From assembly GCA_019312705.1 (NCBI GenBank), contig JAFDCW010000198.1:1-7453 (forward strand): a stretch of 7,453 nucleotides of DNA, read 5' to 3'. The translations under genes were made by a program, and so were the position numbers. The stretch is from Deltaproteobacteria bacterium. Lineage in GTDB: Bacteria; Myxococcota; Polyangia; Polyangiales; B10-G4. Under the pieces are notes generated by a model. That model had not been told where the DNA came from. It ran no database searches and saw only the letters and a list, made by a program, of their open reading frames with translations. This document shows, piece after piece, positions 1 to 7,453 of the stretch (the stretch's first letter is position 1; each line of letters opens with the position of its first letter).

Positions 1-6
1 AATCCG

Positions 7-2229
7 ATGAGTAAGTCCGAGACAAAGACCGCCCCGAAGAAGCCCATGGATCCGGCCAAGAAGCGCGCGCTCCTGCTCTTCTGGATTCCGCTCTGTGTCG
101 CCTGGCTCTTCTTGCTGCTGAGCGTCCTGGTCAACCTCGACTTCGTCAAAGACGACGCTTACATCACCTGGCACTACGCCCAGAACCTCTTGCTCGGCAA
201 CGGCCTGACCTTCAACGTCGGCGAACGCGTCGAAGGCTCGACGACCTTCCTCTGGATCTTCGTCGCCCTGCCCTTCGAAGCCCTCGGCCTCGACCTTTTC
301 CAGGTCTTAGAGATCCTCGGCACGCTGATGATCGGGGCCCTCCTATGGCTGATGGCCATGATCCATCGCCGGGCCTACGGCCTCGAATCAGGCCTCGGCC
401 ACATCTACGCCGCCGTCTGGATGTCGTGCTCGAGCACGGCGACGCTCTGGGCCACGAGCGGCATGGAGGGCCCCCTCGGCACCTTGCTGCCGACGCTCTC
501 GTTCTTCCTGACCTTCGAGGCCCTGCGCACGGGCAGCAAGAAGTTCGCCCTCTGGGGCGGCATCGTCGTCGGCCTCGGCTGCCTCACCCGCCCCGAGGTT
601 CACCTCATCGGCGCCGTTTTCGCCGTTCCGGTCATCTATCGGTCCATCAAGGCCAAGAAGCTCGACCCGATAACCTGGCTCTACCTCGGCGGGCTGCTCG
701 CCGTCACCGCCCCGACCCACCTCTTCCGCTACATCTACTTCGGAGGCCTCTTCCCGAACCCGATGTACGTGAAGACCTCGGGCAGCTTTCTCATCGTCGA
801 GACGGGCCTGCGCACGCTCTACGACATGTTGGCGTTCAACGGCATCGGCGCCTTGGTGATGCTCGCGCCGCTGGCCTTCATGGATAAGAAGCGTCTCGTC
901 GAGAAGTCGGTGATGGCGGTCATCTGCGCGGGCTTCATGGTTTACATCGTCAAGGTCGGCGCCGACGAGATGCGGTGGCATCGGCTCTACCTGCCCGCCC
1001 TGCCCTTCCTCGCGATGCTCGGCGGCTTCGGCCTTCGCAACCTCTGGGCGGCCCTTCGGACGGCGCTGCCCAAGGAGCGGTGGGCCACCATCGCAGCAGC
1101 CGTCGTCGCTTGCGGTCTGGTCCTCGGCGGCGCCGGGGCGAGCTTCGGGTACAGCTTCACTTCGATGGCCGGCTTCAACGGCCGGGGCGACCTGGCGGGC
1201 AACTACCACCCGGACATGGGCAAGTTCATCGTCCGCCACGAGCGCCGCGGCGGCCTCGTCGCCTTCCAGGACATGGGCTCGACCCCCTACAACTCCCAGG
1301 ACCTGAGCTACCTCGATTTCATCGGCCTCACGGACTACACCATCGCCCGGGCCCGGGCTCGCTACGGTCTGCACGCCTTCGCCGCGACCGAGGCCGACCG
1401 CGACAAGCCCGCGTGGCAGGCCGAGATGCGCGAGTACTTCCACGAACGCAATCCGGAGTGGGCGATCCTGACGACCTACGTGCCCGGCACTGTCGCGACC
1501 CGCGTCGCCGATCGCTACGCCACGGACCCGACGCCGCGCACGTTGGAGCCCTACATCGCCCACAACCCGCACCAATTCGGCATCTACAACGAGCGCTTCA
1601 AGCGCGAGTACGTGCACGTGCGCACCTGGCCGCGGTCCTCGGTCTACTACCTCTCGCTCTTCCGGCGCCGCGACCTCTGGGACCAGGTGCCCCGAGAGGT
1701 GGTGTTCGTAGAGCCCCCCCAGGATCTCTCCGGCGAGACGGCCACGTTCGGCGACGGACTCGAGCTCATCGGCTCGGACATGGAGACCGAGACCATCCAG
1801 CGCCACGAGTTCTTCTGCACCACCTGGTGGCGCCCCCGGGGCCCGGGCGCCGCCGATACGCACTTCTTCCTGCACATGGAGTCGGACGACGCGCGCATCA
1901 GCTACGACCACGTGCCCGGCGACTGGATGTACCCGGCCGACCGCTGGCGGGCCGGGGACATCATCGAAAACCGGATCCTCGTCCAGGTCCCCCCGGGCTA
2001 CCCCGCCGGCGAGTACCGCGTCTACCTCGGCATCTACAACCCATCGACCGGCGAACGCTGGCCGGTGACCAACAACAGCAACATCAGCGACAACCGCGTC
2101 CTGCTCGGCACAGTGAGTGTGGCCACGTTGCTACCGCTCGTACACTCGACGATCCCGCGGACCGACCTCGACGAGATGCGCGCGCACCCGGACCGGATCA
2201 CGGATCACGGGCGCCAACCAGGAGAATGA
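7..2229 (+). CDS. GT-C fold membrane glycosyltransferase with C-terminal beta-rich domain
   Basis: Predicted integral inner-membrane glycosyltransferase of 740 residues that would move a sugar from a polyprenyl-phosphate donor to an envelope acceptor. A Lys-rich cytosolic tail (1-20) precedes TM1 (about 22-42). The first outer loop holds D49-D50 followed by AYITWHYAQNLLLGNGL and ERVEGST (73-79), the acidic-loop signature of GT-C enzymes resembling the AftB-like arabinofuranosyltransferase group. LTRPE (193-197), ADEMRWHRLYLP (319-330) and DFIGLTDYTIAR (437-448) also match conserved blocks I know from that group. I count about 10-11 hydrophobic segments up to about residue 380, then a soluble part. 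Residues about 581-705 (FGDGLELIGSDM to LLGTVSV) look like a separate beta-sandwich domain found at the end of some GT39-like proteins. The ATG at 7 lies in ATGA, so it may overlap the stop of a gene upstream of the window. No ribosome binding site can be judged because only 6 nt precede it. Fold class is fairly secure; donor and acceptor are unknown. Confidence 0.82.
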   Translation: MSKSETKTAPKKPMDPAKKRALLLFWIPLCVAWLFLLLSVLVNLDFVKDDAYITWHYAQNLLLGNGLTFNVGERVEGSTTFLWIFVALPFEALGLDLFQVLEILGTLMIGALLWLMAMIHRRAYGLESGLGHIYAAVWMSCSSTATLWATSGMEGPLGTLLPTLSFFLTFEALRTGSKKFALWGGIVVGLGCLTRPEVHLIGAVFAVPVIYRSIKAKKLDPITWLYLGGLLAVTAPTHLFRYIYFGGLFPNPMYVKTSGSFLIVETGLRTLYDMLAFNGIGALVMLAPLAFMDKKRLVEKSVMAVICAGFMVYIVKVGADEMRWHRLYLPALPFLAMLGGFGLRNLWAALRTALPKERWATIAAAVVACGLVLGGAGASFGYSFTSMAGFNGRGDLAGNYHPDMGKFIVRHERRGGLVAFQDMGSTPYNSQDLSYLDFIGLTDYTIARARARYGLHAFAATEADRDKPAWQAEMREYFHERNPEWAILTTYVPGTVATRVADRYATDPTPRTLEPYIAHNPHQFGIYNERFKREYVHVRTWPRSSVYYLSLFRRRDLWDQVPREVVFVEPPQDLSGETATFGDGLELIGSDMETETIQRHEFFCTTWWRPRGPGAADTHFFLHMESDDARISYDHVPGDWMYPADRWRAGDIIENRILVQVPPGYPAGEYRVYLGIYNPSTGERWPVTNNSNISDNRVLLGTVSVATLLPLVHSTIPRTDLDEMRAHPDRITDHGRQPGE

Positions 2230-2241
2230 CCCCATAGGCGC

Positions 2242-2255
2242 GCCGGCCAACCGGC
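2242..2255 (+). other. Small GC hairpin after the GT-C gene
   Basis: GCCGG (2242-2246) and CCGGC (2251-2255) can pair around a CCAA loop, 13 nt after the GT-C stop codon. An alternative pairing of CGGCC (2244-2248) with GGCCG (2260-2264) is also possible. There is no T-run after either, so it does not look like a standard intrinsic terminator. Short GC palindromes are also common by chance at this base composition. Confidence 0.25.
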
Positions 2256-2275
2256 AGCGGGCCGAAATCCGACCG

Positions 2276-2304
2276 TTGACATAGGGCGAGGAAGGCCCAC
2301 ATTT
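2276..2304 (+). promoter_or_regulatory. Candidate htpG promoter, possibly heat-shock type
   Basis: A perfect TTGACA (2276-2281) lies in the 83-nt gap before htpG. Fourteen nt downstream is CCCACATTT (2296-2304). This resembles a heat-shock sigma-32 -10 element (CCCCATtT-like) better than it does a housekeeping TATAAT box, where the 17-nt-spaced hexamer ACATTT is poor. Because htpG is a classic heat-shock gene, a sigma-32-type promoter is plausible. Transcription would start about 7 nt after the -10 element, almost at the ATG at 2313, giving a nearly leaderless mRNA. That would leave the purine-rich GAGGAAGG (2288-2295) outside the transcript. Inference from motifs only. Confidence 0.3.
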
Positions 2305-2312
2305 CGGCCGCC

Positions 2313-4244
<1,932 letters not shown>

Positions 4245-4263
4245 CGCCCGGGACTTCCCGCCG

Positions 4264-5967
4264 GTGCCCGCACGCCACCTCGTCATCGGCCTCGACGGGG
4301 CCGACCTCGATCTGATTCGGGAGTTCGGCCCCGAGCGGCTACCGACGCTGCACGGCATCATGGACCGGGGCGCTTTTGCCCACCTCGAGAGCGTGCAGCC
4401 CCCGGCCACCCTGCCGAACTGGACGACCTTCCTGACCGGCGCCGACCCCGGCGTACACGGAGTCTTCGACTTCACGACGCGCCATGGGTACGGGGTACGT
4501 TTCACCGCCGGCACCGTGCGCGAGGTGCCGACCATCGCCTCGCGCCTCGACGACCTCGGCCGCTCCGTCGCGTGCCTCTCGTTCCCGGCGACCTGGCCCC
4601 CCGAGCAGCTGAGTCGCGGAGCCTTCATGAGCGGCTGGGACGCGCCGGTCGCCTTCGAGGCGGACCGAAGCTTCTGTTGGCCGACGGAGTTGCACGACCG
4701 CATTGCGGCGCGCTTCGGCACGATGTCCTTCGACGACGTCGACGAGTTCGCCGCCGAGGAGCCGGGCTGGCACCGCCGGCTCCCCGATGCGTTGGTGAAG
4801 CGCATCGAGAAAAAGACCCGCCTCGCCCTTTGGTTGCTCGAGGACCGGCGAGACGACGATCCCTGGGATCTCTTCATGCTCTACTTCGGCGAGAGCGACA
4901 CGGCGGCTCACTATTTGATGAGCCTGCACGACGAGACCTCGCCCCGGCGGCCCCGGAAGGTGAGTGAAAGAGACCGGGATGGCCTCGGCCGGGTCTACGC
5001 CGCCCTCGATGGCGCCGTCGGCGAACTCATCGAAGCGGCCGGCCCGGGGGTCGAAGTCTCAATTCTCTCCGACCACGGTTCGGGCGCATCGTCGGACCGG
5101 GTCCTGTACTTGAACCGCGCCCTCGCCGAGGCCGGGCTCCTTCGCTTCAAAGCTCGAGGCCTGTCGAGCGGGGCGGCCCACGCGGTGAAGAACGCGGCGC
5201 TCACCCTTCTTCCGCCGTGGGTGCGGGATCGCGCCTTCCGGGCCGCCGGAACCGTGCTGCCGAGCTTGCTGGAATCGCGGGCGCGTTTTGGCGCAATAGA
5301 CTTCTCTCGCACGATCGCGTTCAGCGACGAGCTGAACTACTTCCCGGGCCTCTGGCTCAACGTGAAGGGCCGCGACCCCGAGGGCCAAGTCGACCCCAAT
5401 GACCTCGGGGCGGTGAAGCGCCGCGTGGCCGACGCGCTGCTGGCGCTGCGCGATCCCGAGACGGGTCTGAAGGTCGTCGAAAAGGTGACGCCGCGAGAAG
5501 AACTCTTCGACGGCCCCCACATCGAACGGGCACCGGACCTCCTGCTCACCCTGGCCCTGACCGAGACCGGGCATACCTACAACCTCATGCCGAGTGCCGG
5601 AGCCCCCCGCGCATGCGGCTCGTTTCGCGCCCTGTCGCCAGACGAGCACCTCGGCCGCAAGGGCCGGAGCCTCCCCGGGAGTCACCGGCCGAAAGGGTTC
5701 TACGCCGCCGCCGGGCCGCGCATCGCACCGGTGGGGGAGATCGACGCCCGGATAGCCGACGTCACGGCGACCTTGCTCGCGCGCATGAACGTCGCCGTGC
5801 CCGCGGACGCCGCCGGGCGGGTGCTCTGGGAGGTCCTCGAAGAGACGGCGGACACCGGTGCGCAGGATGCCCCGGCAACGCTGCCCCCGGGAACGCGCCC
5901 AGAGGTCCCGGCCCACGGCGCCGCAAAGGTCGTCGAACGGCTGCGCGCCCTCGGCTACGTCGAATGA
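4264..5967 (+). CDS. Alkaline phosphatase superfamily phosphodiesterase/phosphatase
   Basis: Predicted cytoplasmic two-metal hydrolase of 567 residues in the type I phosphodiesterase/nucleotide pyrophosphatase-like branch of the alkaline phosphatase superfamily, likely cleaving a phosphate mono- or diester. All metal and nucleophile positions appear present: D11 in VIGLDGAD, nucleophile T49 in PPATLPNW followed by TGADPGVHGVFDF, D212 and H216 in ESDTAAHYL, D270-H271 in LSDHGSG, and H474 in GSHRPKG. There is no signal peptide: the first catalytic beta strand starts at residue 5. This also fixes the GTG at 4264 as the start, as no other start fits and no clear ribosome binding site precedes it. 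The C-terminus ends LRALGYVE, an ending I have often seen in related sulfatase/phosphodiesterase proteins. It lies 19 nt after htpG and overlaps the next gene by 4 nt, which points to a joint role with that glycosyltransferase. Superfamily is secure; the substrate is unknown, and phosphoglycerate mutase-like or sulfatase activity cannot be excluded. Confidence 0.88.
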   Translation: MPARHLVIGLDGADLDLIREFGPERLPTLHGIMDRGAFAHLESVQPPATLPNWTTFLTGADPGVHGVFDFTTRHGYGVRFTAGTVREVPTIASRLDDLGRSVACLSFPATWPPEQLSRGAFMSGWDAPVAFEADRSFCWPTELHDRIAARFGTMSFDDVDEFAAEEPGWHRRLPDALVKRIEKKTRLALWLLEDRRDDDPWDLFMLYFGESDTAAHYLMSLHDETSPRRPRKVSERDRDGLGRVYAALDGAVGELIEAAGPGVEVSILSDHGSGASSDRVLYLNRALAEAGLLRFKARGLSSGAAHAVKNAALTLLPPWVRDRAFRAAGTVLPSLLESRARFGAIDFSRTIAFSDELNYFPGLWLNVKGRDPEGQVDPNDLGAVKRRVADALLALRDPETGLKVVEKVTPREELFDGPHIERAPDLLLTLALTETGHTYNLMPSAGAPRACGSFRALSPDEHLGRKGRSLPGSHRPKGFYAAAGPRIAPVGEIDARIADVTATLLARMNVAVPADAAGRVLWEVLEETADTGAQDAPATLPPGTRPEVPAHGAAKVVERLRALGYVE

Positions 5968-7121
5968 GTCGCGAGCGACAGGGGCAACTGCATGTGGCGG
6001 CGATGCCGTTTCCGACGCCCCAGGGCACCCAGGCGGTCGTGCACGCGATGATGCAGGCCCTCGCCGAAGATGGGCGCGATGCGCACCTGGTCACGTACGG
6101 TGATGGCGCGGGGCCCATTGCGCCGAGCTACCGCTGGCACTCCGGAGGTCGCGCCCCGGGGGCTCCGGCCCCGCGGTCAGGGCCGTCGGTTCGCAAGCTC
6201 GCGAGCGACGCCGCCCTCACCATGAAGCTGCGGTCGCTCGATCGACGCCTCTGCCCCGAGTTCATCGTCGCCCACCACGTCGAAGCGGCCGCCGCTTGCC
6301 TCGCCGCCAATACACGGCCCTTCGTCTTCTTCGCCCACACCGCCCTCGGCCCCGAACTACCGACGTATCTGCCCCGGGGAGGCGGCAAGCTCGGCCCCCT
6401 GGTGCAGTTCGCGGGGCACACCGTCGACCGCGCGCTCTGCCGCCGAGCAGACGCCGTCGCGGCGATCTCGCCGAACCTGCGAGATGCCCTCGAGGACCTC
6501 GCCGGCCGCGCCGTCTCCTACGTGCCGCCGCCGTGGCGCGTCCCGGCGCCGATGACACCCGAGGAGCGACATCGGGGTCGTCAGGACCTCGGCCTCCACA
6601 CGGACGACGAAGTGATCCTCTACGCGGGCAACCTCGACCGCTACCAGGGCGTTGAGGTCGCCCTCGGTGCCGCGGCGCGCGTCGCCGGGGTACGCCCCCG
6701 GGCCAAGCTCGTCGTCGCCACCGCGTCAGACACTGAAGCCCTCGACCTCAACGCGATGGTCATCACCGCACCACTCCCCGAGAACGAAGAAGGCCGCCGT
6801 CGTCTCTACGCCGCCGCTGACGTCGCTGTCATCCCCCGCCGCGCCCCCGGTGGCCTGCCCATCAAGCTCCTCGACGCCCTCGCCCGGGGCCTCCCCGTCG
6901 CCGCACCGCACCGGGCCGCCGCCGGCCTACCCCTCGGCGACTCCGCCCTCCTCGTCGCCGACGACGACGCCCGGGCCCTCGCGGCAGCCATCAGCCTCGC
7001 CCTCTCGTCACCGCGTGCCGCCAAAGACGTCGCCGAACGCGGTCGCCAGTTCATCGCCCGAGAACACTCCCCCGCCCGATTCCTCACCGCCCTCGATTCG
7101 GTCTTTCTGCGGACCCCCTGA
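5964..7121 (+). CDS. GT4-family (GT-B fold) glycosyltransferase
   Basis: Predicted cytosolic or membrane-peripheral glycosyltransferase of 385 residues, transferring a sugar from a nucleotide-sugar to a lipid or glycan acceptor. The N-terminal Rossmann half opens with AAMPFPTPQGTQAVVHAM (12-29), the usual P-x-P-x-x-G-T acceptor-side motif, and includes FFAHTALGPELPTYL. The C-terminal half starts with VILYAGNLDRYQGVEVALGA (217-236), typical of group 1 transferases, and ends in ARGLPVAAP and GDSALLVADDDARALAAAI, the standard nucleotide-binding region. The usual E-x7-E motif is altered: the matching residues are G296 and D304 in PGGLPIKLLDAL. The frame is open back to 5613, but the protein-like sequence begins at the ATG at 5964, which overlaps the previous stop as ATGA. 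I therefore chose it, and translational coupling to the phosphodiesterase is likely. Family is secure; donor and acceptor are unknown. Confidence 0.9.
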   Translation: MSRERQGQLHVAAMPFPTPQGTQAVVHAMMQALAEDGRDAHLVTYGDGAGPIAPSYRWHSGGRAPGAPAPRSGPSVRKLASDAALTMKLRSLDRRLCPEFIVAHHVEAAAACLAANTRPFVFFAHTALGPELPTYLPRGGGKLGPLVQFAGHTVDRALCRRADAVAAISPNLRDALEDLAGRAVSYVPPPWRVPAPMTPEERHRGRQDLGLHTDDEVILYAGNLDRYQGVEVALGAAARVAGVRPRAKLVVATASDTEALDLNAMVITAPLPENEEGRRRLYAAADVAVIPRRAPGGLPIKLLDALARGLPVAAPHRAAAGLPLGDSALLVADDDARALAAAISLALSSPRAAKDVAERGRQFIAREHSPARFLTALDSVFLRTP

Positions 7122-7140
7122 CACAAGGGTGGCAGGAGGC

Positions 7141-7167
7141 TGAAGGGCTACTCAGGAGCGCCCTTTA
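7141..7167 (+). other. Hairpin in the gap before the helicase gene
   Basis: TGAAGGGC (7141-7148) can pair with GCCCTTTA (7160-7167), one G-T pair included, around an 11-nt loop. It begins 20 nt after the GT4 stop. No T-run follows, so it does not resemble a standard intrinsic terminator, though it could mark the end of the upstream unit. The rest of the 77-nt gap shows no clear promoter. Confidence 0.3.
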
Positions 7168-7198
7168 CGAGCCGGGGTCGGCAGCCCACGCTGCGGTG

Positions 7199-7453
7199 GT
7201 GCATGTCTTTGGCCCAGCAACTCGCAAGTGGTTCGAAGGGGCCTTCGGTGGGCCCACGGCGGTGCAGCGCGAAGGCTTCCGGGTCATCGAGGCGGGGCAG
7301 CACGCGCTGCTGACGGCTCCGACGGGGAGCGGGAAGACCCTGGCGGCCTTTCTCTTCAGCCTGGACCGCCTGGGTTCTTTGCCCGATGACGCCGCACCTG
7401 GGATCCGGGTGCTCTACGTCTCGCCCCTCAAGGCCCTCGTCTACGACATCGAG
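7199..7453 (+). CDS. lhr: Lhr-like ATP-dependent helicase, N-terminal fragment (runs off window)
   Basis: The reading frame runs off the right edge, so only the first 85 or so residues are visible. FGPATRKWFEGAFGGPTAVQREGF is the Q-motif region, APTGSGKT (7316-7339, residues 40-47) is Walker A/motif I, and VLYVSPLKALVYDIE is motif Ia. The order and wording F-x-x-x-x-R-x-WF ... APTGSGKTLAAFL ... LYVSPLKAL are characteristic of Lhr (large helicase-related) superfamily 2 helicases. These unwind DNA or RNA-DNA hybrids 3' to 5' and act in repair; full-length Lhr proteins are usually about 850-1500 residues. GTG codons at 7196 and 7199 are the only in-frame ATG, GTG or TTG codons shortly before the conserved region, and neither has a clear ribosome binding site. 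I take 7199, but 7196 is equally possible. Role is probably unrelated to the upstream glycan genes. Confidence 0.85.
   Translation, partial: MHVFGPATRKWFEGAFGGPTAVQREGFRVIEAGQHALLTAPTGSGKTLAAFLFSLDRLGSLPDDAAPGIRVLYVSPLKALVYDIE

Noticed and set aside
388..1911. 507-codon open frame on the - strand opposite the GT-C gene
   Set aside because: It is a GC-bias shadow. The protein is low-complexity in A, R, E, G and V with no recognisable motif, while the + strand protein has clear conserved blocks.
975..2237. 420-codon + strand open frame overlapping the GT-C gene
   Set aside because: Arg/Pro-rich frame-shifted reading of the same DNA, with no protein-like features.
2220..2237. AGGAG followed by an ATG at 2226 that overlaps the GT-C stop, as if a coupled gene began here
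   Set aside because: The frame reads M-T-P then stops at TAG (2235-2237), and AGGAG is only 1 nt from the ATG, so it is not a credible gene or start.
5613..5963. Upstream extension of the GT4 gene to an ATG at 5613
   Set aside because: The extension reads as Arg-rich sequence inside the conserved C-terminal part of the phosphodiesterase. Glycosyltransferase-like sequence begins only after 5964.
6652..7143. 163-codon + strand open frame rich in S, P and T overlapping the GT4 gene
   Set aside because: It is an off-frame reading of C-rich codons, and the GT4 frame over the same bases has clear family motifs.

Overview
This is a GC-rich (roughly two-thirds G+C) bacterial window with five genes, all on the + strand and tightly packed. 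The third-position G/C codon bias, the complete HtpG, and AP-superfamily and GT-C proteins of this style suggest a high-GC Gram-negative bacterium, for example a deltaproteobacterial or myxococcal-type lineage. That placement is an impression from protein style and not a phylogenetic result.

Layout: (1) 7-2229, a multi-pass GT-C type glycosyltransferase whose C-terminus carries an extra beta-rich domain. (2) 2313-4244, a full-length Hsp90-family chaperone HtpG, preceded by an 83-nt gap with a small hairpin and a possible promoter. (3) 4264-5967, a cytoplasmic alkaline-phosphatase-superfamily phosphodiesterase/phosphatase starting at GTG, 19 nt after htpG. (4) 5964-7121, a GT4-family glycosyltransferase whose ATG overlaps the previous stop (ATGA). 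(5) 7199 to the window end, the first 85 or so codons of an Lhr-like superfamily 2 helicase, cut by the edge, after a 77-nt gap containing a small hairpin.

How they fit together: genes 1, 3 and 4 have the parts expected of envelope glycan or glycolipid synthesis: a membrane GT using a polyprenyl-phosphate sugar, a metal-dependent phosphoester hydrolase, and a nucleotide-sugar GT. Genes 3 and 4 are probably translationally coupled. htpG sits between them and may have its own promoter. The helicase appears to start a separate DNA/RNA repair unit. No tRNA, rRNA, CRISPR array, insertion sequence, attachment site or origin is visible.

I found no convincing new biological system. The points most worth a second look are the GT-C fusion architecture, the tandem charged repeat in HtpG, the non-canonical GT4 nucleotide-binding motif, and the phosphodiesterase/GT4 pair.
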